Shown here: in pieces, positions 8,891-17,113 of the stretch
How the letters are laid out: each line of letters begins with the position of its first letter
Numbering within the stretch: position 1 is the stretch's first letter
Assembly (NCBI RefSeq): GCF_938015485.1
Contig: NZ_CALLVU010000036.1
Coordinates: 1 to 64,000, forward strand
Reading direction: 5' to 3'
DNA: 64,000 nt
Origin: an uncultured Lachnoanaerobaculum sp.
GTDB taxonomy: Bacteria; Bacillota; Clostridia; Lachnospirales; Lachnospiraceae
Notes under the pieces: model-generated
What the model saw: only the letters and a program-made list of their open reading frames with translations
Databases searched by the model: none
Told to the model about the DNA's origin: nothing
Position numbers and translations under genes: made by a program

Positions 8891-10456
8891 CTAATTCTCT
8901 GTATAATTCGCCATCTTAACTACTAACACATCGTCTATCTGTAATATAGACCCCTCATCCGGATAAACTGGTGCTTTCTTAAATTCATCACTTTTCAATA
9001 TTTTTTCTGTATCCTCAACATTGCACCAGTTTATGCTTGTATCACCCAAATATCTCTTGAACACTTCTGACCAACCACGAAAAGAGTATGGGTAAGAATG
9101 CTCATATATATATCCCAAATTGGCATGATAATTAATATATTCTGACATGTAATCTTTCCATTTATAATTTCCATCTGATGGATTGCCATAAATCCCTACT
9201 TTCAACTCATGATTTGTAAGTGCACCTTTATCTTCCAATTTACTATATATCCTATTTGCCAAAAATAGCGTCTGATCTTCATGTCTTTTTTGTTCTACTC
9301 CATCAACATTATTAATAAAATTATAATTTAATGCAAGAAAAAGTAGAAAAATAGCTAATATACTTCTCATTAATTTATTTATTATCTTATTTTCTTTCAT
9401 CAAACTATAACTTAAAGTAAACAGAACAACCGGGAATACCATCATTGGTGCAGTCAATAAAATAAGCATCCCTGTACCAGGTATAATAATGTCTATCAAG
9501 TTACATGCAACAGGTGATAATAACAACAAAATACAAACTAATATTATTTGAACTCTTTCCAATTTTTTTTCTTTAATAAATACTATGATGCTGGCAATAC
9601 TTGTAATTCCAAGTATTATATAAATCATTGATGTTCCAAATGAATTTGACATACTAAGACTCTTAGTAAAATAAAAAGAAAAAAATTCCCTATAGCTTTG
9701 AGGAATGGATTCCGGCAATTTTTTTATAATATTTGCTATATTAACCTCACTTCCCCCCTTATATGCAGAAATTTCCACATTATATACTATCAACGATATT
9801 TTTAGCCCGATATAGTAAAGAACGCTACCCATGATAACCAATATAGCAAAACTTAAAAATTTTTTCAAATTTTTTTTATCAATAAGAACTTCCTTTATTA
9901 CAAATGTCAGCCCCACTATTCCAGTAATTCCAATATTTGACTGATATATACTAATACTAAATGCAAGGCTAAAGGCACCTAAAATAATAGCAAGCTTATC
10001 TTCTTTGAAATATTTCCAAATCCAAATAGAAAAAACAGCAAAGAATACACTTGCACCATTTGCATCTGAACAGAATGGAAATGTTATTACAGCTATACTA
10101 TACGGAGATGCGATGATTAAAACTAATACAATAATTTTAACCAATTCGTTTTTTACTTCATATAAGTCCACAATGCAAACGCCTGCAAGTAAGAAAAAGA
10201 ACATTGATATAAATGAAGTAAAATATCCGGATGAAAATCCTCGATTTAATGCATAAAACAAATACAACCCATATCTTCCAATTTGAATATCCCAACTTCC
10301 CAAAACATGAGGTATTCCACGTATAAGTGTATCCGGATTAATGACTTCATTCCCCCAAAATACATATGTTCCAAAGGCACTTATTACAAATGCAATTAAT
10401 GCGCTTCTTATATTATCTTCATATACTCTTTTTAAATCACAAATAAATTTTCCCAT
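8891..10456 (-). CDS. Polytopic membrane glycosyltransferase (GtrII/Glucos_trans_II-like)
   Basis: A 521-residue membrane protein with about ten hydrophobic helices and a C-terminal hydrophilic region of roughly 120 residues. Near the N-terminus it shows NPDTLIRGIPHVLGSWDIQIGR, the extracytoplasmic acidic-plus-GR pattern of the GtrII family, which transfers a sugar from undecaprenyl phosphate to a surface glycan outside the membrane. With the GtrA and GtrB-like genes to its left this would complete a three-part side-chain system. It is flanked on both sides by copies of the hddA 5' region, so it may have entered the cluster by recombination. Confidence 0.7.
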   Translation of the reverse strand: MGKFICDLKRVYEDNIRSALIAFVISAFGTYVFWGNEVINPDTLIRGIPHVLGSWDIQIGRYGLYLFYALNRGFSSGYFTSFISMFFFLLAGVCIVDLYEVKNELVKIIVLVLIIASPYSIAVITFPFCSDANGASVFFAVFSIWIWKYFKEDKLAIILGAFSLAFSISIYQSNIGITGIVGLTFVIKEVLIDKKNLKKFLSFAILVIMGSVLYYIGLKISLIVYNVEISAYKGGSEVNIANIIKKLPESIPQSYREFFSFYFTKSLSMSNSFGTSMIYIILGITSIASIIVFIKEKKLERVQIILVCILLLLSPVACNLIDIIIPGTGMLILLTAPMMVFPVVLFTLSYSLMKENKIINKLMRSILAIFLLFLALNYNFINNVDGVEQKRHEDQTLFLANRIYSKLEDKGALTNHELKVGIYGNPSDGNYKWKDYMSEYINYHANLGYIYEHSYPYSFRGWSEVFKRYLGDTSINWCNVEDTEKILKSDEFKKAPVYPDEGSILQIDDVLVVKMANYTEN

Positions 10457-10504
10457 ACATAATGCTCCTATTACTACGGTATTTATAAATTCATATATTA
10501 CTAC

Positions 10505-10620
10505 CTTACTTATTAAAAGTAGTTGAAATAACTGCCCCCACCATGCTCCTTATAAAATCCTTTATAATCTGTTCCTACACAGAAGAAGGACATTCTAAAT
10601 GGTATATGCGCAATAATCAT
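10505..10620 (-). pseudogene. Broken 5' fragment of an hddA-type kinase gene
   Basis: Reading leftward from the ATG at 10618-10620 gives MIIAHIPFRMSFFCVGTDYK followed by GFYKEHGG, plainly the first 28 codons of the kinase at 7662-8675 (MIIAQTPFRMSFFGGGTDYE then GFYREHGG). An extra G in the run after that (GGTGGGGGCAG versus GGTGGAGCAG) shifts the frame and a TAA follows after GSYFNYF. Homology to the intact gene stops near 10505, just upstream of the membrane glycosyltransferase. One conserved glycine of the GGGTD motif is also lost. It is a dead remnant. Confidence 0.85.
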
Positions 10621-10870
10621 AATCTCTCCTGCATAACAATATGCACTCTCCTTCTTTTTTAACCCTAAACCCCAATATAATCCTATTCCAATAATAAAAT
10701 ATCATAAAAGATATCAATAATCAAGAAATCTACTGCACTATTAGAGAATTATAAGTTTCTCAACCATGTAATACGATATCATACTCACCTGTTAAAATTA
10801 GTGTATACTATCATATTTATAAATATATCTGTATATTTTAATTATGATAATATATAATTACTATACTTCA
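10621..10870. other. Noncoding region: duplicated hddA leader plus AT-rich spacer
   Basis: Positions 10621 to about 10735 repeat the leader of hddA copy 1, including TGCATAACAATATGCA (10630-10645) and AATAAAATATCATAAA. From 10736 to 10870 I see only AT-rich sequence without a coding frame. Together with the broken kinase fragment this makes a 414-base stretch (10457-10870) with no working gene. Confidence 0.6.
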
Positions 10871-13498
10871 TCAGTTCTTTATTTTCTTAGCAACAATATA
10901 AAAATCCTTTTTAGGATCATAACTCTCTGCAGGTAACTCATAACAATGTGGCGGATTGTACGTTCCCCTGGCCATATCATGTGGTGAAAATTTTTCGGTA
11001 ATAATTTCAAATCCAAATTTCTTAAACTTCTCTGACCACCACTCATATGGATGTAAATTCACATGCCAATTTACACCTGTCTTTTCATCTATATCATCCC
11101 AATTTGCAATTGATCCGACAAAAATTCCACCTATTTTTAAATGATCCTTTATATTTTTCAAAAGAATATCTAAGTCACTTTCTCCAATATGTTCCAGCAT
11201 CTCCCATGCAGAAATGACGTCGAATTCTTTCCTTATCCCATCCTTTTTCAAAGTAAAAGGTTTAGTGACATCACATGTGAATAAATTTTTTGGTATAACT
11301 CTCCAATGTGCTCTCTGTTGTCTAAAAGACTCGTCACTACCTTCCAGTCCTACTGCCTCGTGCCCACGTAAAAGTGCGTCCAATACAATACCACCACTGG
11401 AACATCCCAAATCTGCAAATGCCAATTTATCCATATCCTTAAAATACATCTCACACGCATGAATAAATCTTGGATATCGTGTATCATCTCTAATAGTACC
11501 ATGTGGGACAATATGATCATTACTTTCATAGGCTACAGGATATTCAGTTTCCAGCTTAATTGCTCCAGAAGTATTTTCTATATATTTGTCTAATAATACG
11601 AATATGTCTGAATAGCAAAAATCTATATGCTTATGAACCATAGTAAATCCATCAACCACTTTGTCGGTTATATTGCTTTCCGCCTTCCAAATTCTACTAT
11701 CAAATGTTTGGCTTAGATTCTTTTCCGCTTTCCAAATTCTACTGTCAACCGATTGATTTATAATCTGTTCAGCTTTATAAATCCTACTGTCAAATGTTTG
11801 ACTTAGATTTTTTTCCGCTTCATATACTCTACTGTCAATCATAGACTCCACAGCTGTACTCTGTGAATTTACTATATCCTTCAAATTACTAATCTGTTCC
11901 TCTAATCTTTTGAAAGAATATTCTGCTTCAGTCAATAGAGCAGCATTACTATTTTCCTGAATCCTATACAAATATTGTTTTAGTCTAACTTCCGAGTCTC
12001 TCATATGATTCAAAATATCATTTTTACTGTCATTCAAATGACCGTCTAAATCCCAAATCTGTTTTCTAATTCTATATTTCATCCCATGTTTAAATGGAGA
12101 ATAAAGTAGCTTTAGAATCTTCTTAATACCCTCTTTCAAAGAAAACGTACTTACATTTTTGACATCTTCTCTCGGATACTTTTTAAATAGTTCATCAACA
12201 GTTAAAACCTCTTCCAAATCATGGCCATATGAGTACTTTCCCAGCACCCACCTCCATCTTCTGTTGATAGCCATCAATAAACTCGAGTCTTTATACTCTT
12301 TATACTCTAAGTTATTCTTTGCCATCTCTCTTAAAATGGACTCTTCTTCTTTTAATGCTGATCCCCTTTTGTCACTATCTACCTCTTCAAACCTATTTTC
12401 CCATCCCGTCAAAAATGGTATATGTATCTTAGGTACTTCCACATGTAGATACTTTGATAAATTGTTTGATGCAATCTCTGCTGACTCAGCTGAAAGAGCA
12501 TTAAACTTTTTTTTTGTAATATTGTCAGAACCAATTCTATACTCACCAAGGACTTCTTTCAAATTGTGAAATTTAAATTTATGTACAGCTCTTGTCCATA
12601 GCTCATAATCCTCCGCCTTTTTTGTATTATCATAGAAGAGATTATTATCCAAGAATAAATCTTTTCTAATCATAATAGTTGAATGGCAAACTTCACAACC
12701 GTAAATTAATGCAGCTTTAATATCTTCATGCTCTACTGCTACCTCATGTATAAAATCATTGTCGACACCGAAATGATGTTGTCTGCTTCCACATAAACCA
12801 TAATCTCTGTGTTTTTCCAAAAAATCAGCTTGTAGCTCAAAACGATCTTCTCTAGCCAAATCATCTGCATCAATTCTTGCAATATACTTTCCTCTTGCAA
12901 TCCTTATACCCTCGTTCAATGATTCTGCCAACCCCAACCTTGTCTCATTCCTAACAAGTCTTATTCTGTCATCTTCAAATAAACTGATTACTTCTGCAGT
13001 TTCAGGGCTACTCCCTGCTTCGTCAATAATAAGTACTTCAAAGTCGGAACAAGTCTGTTCAAATATTGACCATAGTGTTTCAGCTATATAATTCTCACTA
13101 TTGAATGTAGGCATTAGCACTGTTATCAATGGATTTTTTGATGCATACTTACTTTGTTTATAGAATTCTTCATGATAAAAGAGAGAATTCTTATATAGTA
13201 CATTTAATTTATTTCTTTCGTAATTATTACTGCATGCCGGCAACATAAATTCATATCTTTTTTTCATCCTCTGATGACAATTTCTAAAGAATTCTCTTCC
13301 TTCATCTTTTGATTTTCTCATTATTGAAAAGAAAAAACGCTTCATAAGTAAATCTAAATCTACTAATGTCTGTAGAATTTCTTTATCTGATTTACTAACA
13401 TAAGATGATGAAAAAGACATAATATCTAATTCTTCCGGTTTTACTTCTAAACCACTGTCTTTAATTTTTCTAATTATATTATCATCGTTATTGTACAT
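10871..13498 (-). CDS. Fused GT2 glycosyltransferase, repeat coiled coil and SAM methyltransferase
   Basis: An 875-residue fusion. Residues about 122-345 are a GT2 domain (PLITVLMPTFNSE, donor motif RIDADD near 206-211, CHSTIMIRKD). Residues 555-614 are four tandem 15-residue repeats beginning DSRxYxAE or DSRxWxAE, within a longer predicted coiled coil. Residues about 690-860 are a class I methyltransferase (FADLGCSSGGIVLD, the SAM loop, around D696; then SAWEMLEHIGE). A GT-coil-methyltransferase layout recalls chain-length or capping enzymes of ABC-exported O-polysaccharides such as WbdD, where a methyl cap ends the chain; that is an analogy. The GT half is paralogous to the gene at 14502-15575, including HHFGVD and a W-rich tail. 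Confidence 0.8.
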   Translation of the reverse strand: MYNNDDNIIRKIKDSGLEVKPEELDIMSFSSSYVSKSDKEILQTLVDLDLLMKRFFFSIMRKSKDEGREFFRNCHQRMKKRYEFMLPACSNNYERNKLNVLYKNSLFYHEEFYKQSKYASKNPLITVLMPTFNSENYIAETLWSIFEQTCSDFEVLIIDEAGSSPETAEVISLFEDDRIRLVRNETRLGLAESLNEGIRIARGKYIARIDADDLAREDRFELQADFLEKHRDYGLCGSRQHHFGVDNDFIHEVAVEHEDIKAALIYGCEVCHSTIMIRKDLFLDNNLFYDNTKKAEDYELWTRAVHKFKFHNLKEVLGEYRIGSDNITKKKFNALSAESAEIASNNLSKYLHVEVPKIHIPFLTGWENRFEEVDSDKRGSALKEEESILREMAKNNLEYKEYKDSSLLMAINRRWRWVLGKYSYGHDLEEVLTVDELFKKYPREDVKNVSTFSLKEGIKKILKLLYSPFKHGMKYRIRKQIWDLDGHLNDSKNDILNHMRDSEVRLKQYLYRIQENSNAALLTEAEYSFKRLEEQISNLKDIVNSQSTAVESMIDSRVYEAEKNLSQTFDSRIYKAEQIINQSVDSRIWKAEKNLSQTFDSRIWKAESNITDKVVDGFTMVHKHIDFCYSDIFVLLDKYIENTSGAIKLETEYPVAYESNDHIVPHGTIRDDTRYPRFIHACEMYFKDMDKLAFADLGCSSGGIVLDALLRGHEAVGLEGSDESFRQQRAHWRVIPKNLFTCDVTKPFTLKKDGIRKEFDVISAWEMLEHIGESDLDILLKNIKDHLKIGGIFVGSIANWDDIDEKTGVNWHVNLHPYEWWSEKFKKFGFEIITEKFSPHDMARGTYNPPHCYELPAESYDPKKDFYIVAKKIKN
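11657..11836 (-). repeat. Four tandem 45-bp coding repeats (15-residue units)
   Basis: These bases encode DSRVYEAEKNLSQTF, DSRIYKAEQIINQSV, DSRIWKAEKNLSQTF and DSRIWKAESNITDKV in a row, residues 555-614 of the fusion protein. Units 1 and 3 are nearly the same at protein and DNA level. The 15-residue period with hydrophobic positions suits a helical rod. Unit number could vary between strains by slippage or recombination. Confidence 0.85.
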
Positions 13499-13507
13499 AT
13501 CTCACTC

Positions 13508-14488
13508 CTAATGCATTTTAAGTACAAATCTCCTTATACTTCTAATAATATTTAAAACATATGCCGATGGTAGTATACCAATTTTCAGAAATATTTTTTT
13601 TACAATTCCCATATGTTTCATTGATAAATATATTTTCTTGTTTTTAACAATATACTCTTTTGATTTGTTTTTATCTTCTAAATCAACGTCATAAATCATA
13701 ACAAATGATAAAATATATTGTAAACTTAATTTATTTATCAAAATATCCTTATACAAGAAGTCTGCTTTTGATATTCTTTTTACGCTGATACTTAGCATAT
13801 CCATCAAGTCAACCACATGTTTTAATGTAACTTTATTGGCCAGTGAGCCTTCTCTACCAATCCTATAGTAATAATACGGTTTTCCATAGAAGGCAAACTT
13901 CTTTGCCGTCAAAATAACTCCGGTAGCAAACTCAATATCTTCGCTGTAAACTCCTTCCAAAAAAAACAATTTATTTTCAAGAATAAAAGTTCTTCTTAAA
14001 ACATACTGCCATACATTCCAATAGTTTCTCCTCTTTTTAAGGAATACCTCAAGGTATCTATTATCATATATAAGCTCTTCACCTTCAATAGTATCAACCT
14101 GTGATATATTATCTGAGTTTCCAACTATATAATAATCTGAGATAACCGCATCTACAGGCATCCTACTCTTCAAGCTTTTCATAAGATTGGAAAACGCTGT
14201 AGCATCTATATAGTCATCACTGTCAAAAAAAGCTACATAATCACCAATTGCATATCTCAGTCCGACATTTCTCGCATTTGAAAGTCCGTCTCCGTCTTGA
14301 CTTACTACCCTTACCCTATCACTATACTCTCTTTGTATCTCATTTGCAATGTACTCACTTTTATCGCATGAAGGCTTTACAACAAGTATTATTTCATAAG
14401 AAAAGCCATTGCAATCAAGCATTGACTTAATGCAAGTTTTCAGATATTTCTCTACCTGATATACCGGCACAATAATACTTAACAGCAT
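13508..14488 (-). CDS. GT2 family glycosyltransferase
   Basis: A 326-residue GT2 protein beginning MLLSIIVPVYQVEKYLKTCI, with donor motif AFFDSDDYID and the family's YSEDIEFATGVILTA acceptor-side acidic motif. The C-terminal third (KNKKIYLSMKHMGIVKKIF and on) is basic and amphipathic, consistent with membrane association. It most resembles capsule and teichoic-type GT2 enzymes of the EpsJ/CpsJ kind. Sugar and linkage unknown. Spacing of 9 bp to the next gene and GGGAGAAA upstream support operon membership. Confidence 0.85.
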   Translation of the reverse strand: MLLSIIVPVYQVEKYLKTCIKSMLDCNGFSYEIILVVKPSCDKSEYIANEIQREYSDRVRVVSQDGDGLSNARNVGLRYAIGDYVAFFDSDDYIDATAFSNLMKSLKSRMPVDAVISDYYIVGNSDNISQVDTIEGEELIYDNRYLEVFLKKRRNYWNVWQYVLRRTFILENKLFFLEGVYSEDIEFATGVILTAKKFAFYGKPYYYYRIGREGSLANKVTLKHVVDLMDMLSISVKRISKADFLYKDILINKLSLQYILSFVMIYDVDLEDKNKSKEYIVKNKKIYLSMKHMGIVKKIFLKIGILPSAYVLNIIRSIRRFVLKMH

Positions 14489-14501
14489 GGCTTTCTCCCT
14501 T

Positions 14502-15575
14502 CTAGAATAATTCTTTTATTTTCTTACAAATTTTTTTTATCTTTGCTTTTATACCCTTATTTTCTTTCCAAAAATAATAAAAGCGATTTATATATGGGTT
14601 AGGATATTTTATTCTAAAGATAGAATCTATCCCACCAACAACATCAACCATTCTATTGAACGGCTCTCCACCTCTTGCCCATGCCCATTTCGCACGAATA
14701 GACCTAAGCAATTCAGCTTCATCAAAAAACTTTACTTCCCTATTTTTCTCATAAATCTTTATAAGTACATTTTTCAACGATCTGTAGGCTTCTTTTTTCT
14801 TATTTCTATCTTTTATTTCAAAATAGTCATTCTTCCAGTTATCAAAGAGTACACTCTCATCATCTGAAAGCTCGAGACCTATAGTTCTTTTCAGTGTTTT
14901 TGCCACTATTCTGCCACTTTCAAGGTGAAGCCTCGACTTCTTCTCTAATGTGATATTATCTTCGCCAACACGATACTCTCCAAGTACTTCCGGAATATTT
15001 GCGATATCTCCAAAGTCAATCACCCTGCTCCACAGTTCAAAATCTTCCGCCAAATAAGTATTATCATAGTATAAATTATTTTCTACAAAAACGCTTTTCC
15101 TTAACATCAAAGTAGAATGACACAGGTCACAGAAAAAAACCGCATTACACTTGCACTGCGCCGGTTCAGTTGCCGGTTTGTGTATCCAGTCGATATCTAC
15201 TCCGAAGTGATGCTGATACGAACCTACTACAGCCACATTTGGATGGCGGTCCAGAAAATCCACCTCTTTTTGAAATCTGTCTTTTCGCGATATATCATCT
15301 GCATCCATTCTTGCTATGTACTCGCCGGTTGCCTCTCTCATACCTAGATTGAGTGACTCTGCAAGACCTAAACGCTTAGTATTTTGAATAACTCTTATTC
15401 TTGCATCCTTCTTTTCATATTCCTTTACTATTTCGGTGCATTTCTCACTTGAACCATACTCATTCAATATAAGCATATCCCAATCTGTAAAGCTTTGTGC
15501 TATGATACTGTCTATACTTTCCTTAATATACTTTTCACTGTTATATACCGGCAAAAGTACCGTAACCTTAGGCAT
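14502..15575 (-). CDS. GT2 family glycosyltransferase, paralogue of the 10871-13498 GT domain
   Basis: I start at the ATG at 15573-15575 (MPKVTVLLPVYNSEKY), placed five bases after AGAGG; a GTG two codons earlier is possible. The product is 357 residues with donor motif RMDADD, YQHHFGVDIDWIHK and CHSTLMLRK, all shared with the fusion protein at 10871-13498. The shared C-terminal motif LLRSIRAKWAWARG versus LLMAINRRWRWVLG shows the two arose by duplication. The start overlaps the ATP-binding protein's stop, so export and assembly genes are translationally linked. Confidence 0.85.
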   Translation of the reverse strand: MPKVTVLLPVYNSEKYIKESIDSIIAQSFTDWDMLILNEYGSSEKCTEIVKEYEKKDARIRVIQNTKRLGLAESLNLGMREATGEYIARMDADDISRKDRFQKEVDFLDRHPNVAVVGSYQHHFGVDIDWIHKPATEPAQCKCNAVFFCDLCHSTLMLRKSVFVENNLYYDNTYLAEDFELWSRVIDFGDIANIPEVLGEYRVGEDNITLEKKSRLHLESGRIVAKTLKRTIGLELSDDESVLFDNWKNDYFEIKDRNKKKEAYRSLKNVLIKIYEKNREVKFFDEAELLRSIRAKWAWARGGEPFNRMVDVVGGIDSIFRIKYPNPYINRFYYFWKENKGIKAKIKKICKKIKELF

Positions 15576-16311
15576 GTTCACCTCTCATATATGCTTCATA
15601 TTCATCACACATCTCCTGTGTGTCTCCATAGCCTCTCATATGACCCTTTTCAAGCCAAAGGACTTTTGTACACATCTCTCTGATTTGCTCTATTGCATGT
15701 GAAACCAAGATGGTAGTAACACCGCTGTCAAAGAGTTCCTTCATCCTCTGTTCAGACTTTGCTCTAAAAGAGATATCACCTACAGACAATACCTCATCCA
15801 ATATAAGTATATCCGGTTTTACAAATGATGCAAGTGAAAACGCTATCTTCGACTTCATACCTGAACTAAGTTTTCTGAATGCTACATCCTCAAAATCTCT
15901 TATCTCTGCAAAGTCTATTATCTCATCATACTTATCATCGATAAATTTCTTGGTATATCCAAGTAGAGCTCCTCGCAGATAAACATTTTCCTTTACAGTC
16001 ATCTCATCATCAAATCCGGCAGTCAGCTCCAGTAGTGGTGCTACTACCCCGTTTACCTTAACAGTTCCTGCTGAAGCCGGCATAATATTTGATAAAACCT
16101 TCAATATAGTAGATTTACCTGAACCGTTAGAACCTATAATCCCTAAAAGCTCCCCTTTTTCTACATGAAAGGTAATATCATCCAATGCTTTAAATTCTTT
16201 TGTAATCACTTCTCCATGCATCTTTCTGATAAAGAACTCTTTTAATGAAAGCTCTTTTATATCTCCAAGAATATATGTTACAGAGACATGATCCACTTCT
16301 ATCATATTCAT
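15568..16311 (-). CDS. Polysaccharide ABC exporter, ATP-binding subunit (Wzt/TagH-like, short form)
   Basis: A 247-residue ABC ATPase. Walker A is GSNGSGKST (60-68), the signature is LSSGMKSKIAFSLAS, and Walker B is ILILDEVLS followed by the H-loop LVSHA. The N-terminal TYILGDIKELSLKEFFIRK insertion is typical of the polysaccharide-export group (Wzt, TagH, RfbB/KpsT). It stops right after the ATPase core, so there is no C-terminal carbohydrate-binding domain of the Wzt O9a type. It powers export of undecaprenyl-linked glycan with the permease encoded just upstream. Confidence 0.9.
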   Translation of the reverse strand: MNMIEVDHVSVTYILGDIKELSLKEFFIRKMHGEVITKEFKALDDITFHVEKGELLGIIGSNGSGKSTILKVLSNIMPASAGTVKVNGVVAPLLELTAGFDDEMTVKENVYLRGALLGYTKKFIDDKYDEIIDFAEIRDFEDVAFRKLSSGMKSKIAFSLASFVKPDILILDEVLSVGDISFRAKSEQRMKELFDSGVTTILVSHAIEQIREMCTKVLWLEKGHMRGYGDTQEMCDEYEAYMRGEHA

Positions 16312-16323
16312 AAGTGTACCTTC

Positions 16324-17103
16324 CTAAATATAATATAAGAACATATAATTATACTTTTTATACATCCACATACCTATACGAAGTATAAACAATGCATAAA
16401 ATATACAGTATAAATGATATGTAAATGACGGTATCGTATTATGTAGTACTATCTCTCTGAGATAATTTATATATACAAAAACCGGATTTAAATAAATAAG
16501 TTTTGCCACTATACTTCCTTCAAATATCTTCACATCGTAAAATATAGCTGTAAAGTACATCAATGCAAGTGTAAATATATCATAAAGATACTGTACATCT
16601 TTAAAGAATACAAACATTGCAGATAATATCAAGCCTGTACCCACTATTAGTACAAACAAGCATACAATCGGAAAGATAATAAATATAAACTTCCATGTGA
16701 TTGTAATCCTATATGCTATTACAAAGATAAAAAATATCACCAGTGTAAGTAAGAAGTTGATTGACGCCGCCATTATCTTTGATATAAGAAACAAATACTT
16801 CGGTGCATTTACCTTTGTTATAATACCTGCATTTGATGTGATAGACTGCATACCGTTGTCTGTAGCCTCTCTGAAGTAGTTGAACATAAGCTGTCCGGCA
16901 AACATATATATGGTATAGTGCTCCATTGTGTCTCCAAAAACTCTGTCGAACACAAAGCTCATAACGAGAAGCTGAAAGAGCGGTGCAATCATACTCCAAA
17001 GTATACCAAGGACGGATCTTTTATATCTTTTATTGAAATCTCGCTTTACCAGTTCACTGAACATGAACTGGTATTGTTTTATTTTATTTATAAATATATT
17101 CAT
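16324..17103 (-). CDS. Polysaccharide ABC exporter, permease subunit (Wzm/TagG-like)
   Basis: A 259-residue ABC-2 type permease with six hydrophobic segments. The N-terminal amphipathic helix and first helix contain LVKRDFNKRYKRSVLGILWS, a hallmark of this family, and EATDNGMQSITSNAGIITKV matches the conserved cytoplasmic loop. It forms the membrane channel with the ATPase at 15568-16311, 12 bp downstream. The pair implies ABC-dependent rather than Wzy-dependent export for the glycan made here. Confidence 0.9.
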   Translation of the reverse strand: MNIFINKIKQYQFMFSELVKRDFNKRYKRSVLGILWSMIAPLFQLLVMSFVFDRVFGDTMEHYTIYMFAGQLMFNYFREATDNGMQSITSNAGIITKVNAPKYLFLISKIMAASINFLLTLVIFFIFVIAYRITITWKFIFIIFPIVCLFVLIVGTGLILSAMFVFFKDVQYLYDIFTLALMYFTAIFYDVKIFEGSIVAKLIYLNPVFVYINYLREIVLHNTIPSFTYHLYCIFYALFILRIGMWMYKKYNYMFLYYI

Positions 17104-17113
17104 CCTCTACCAC

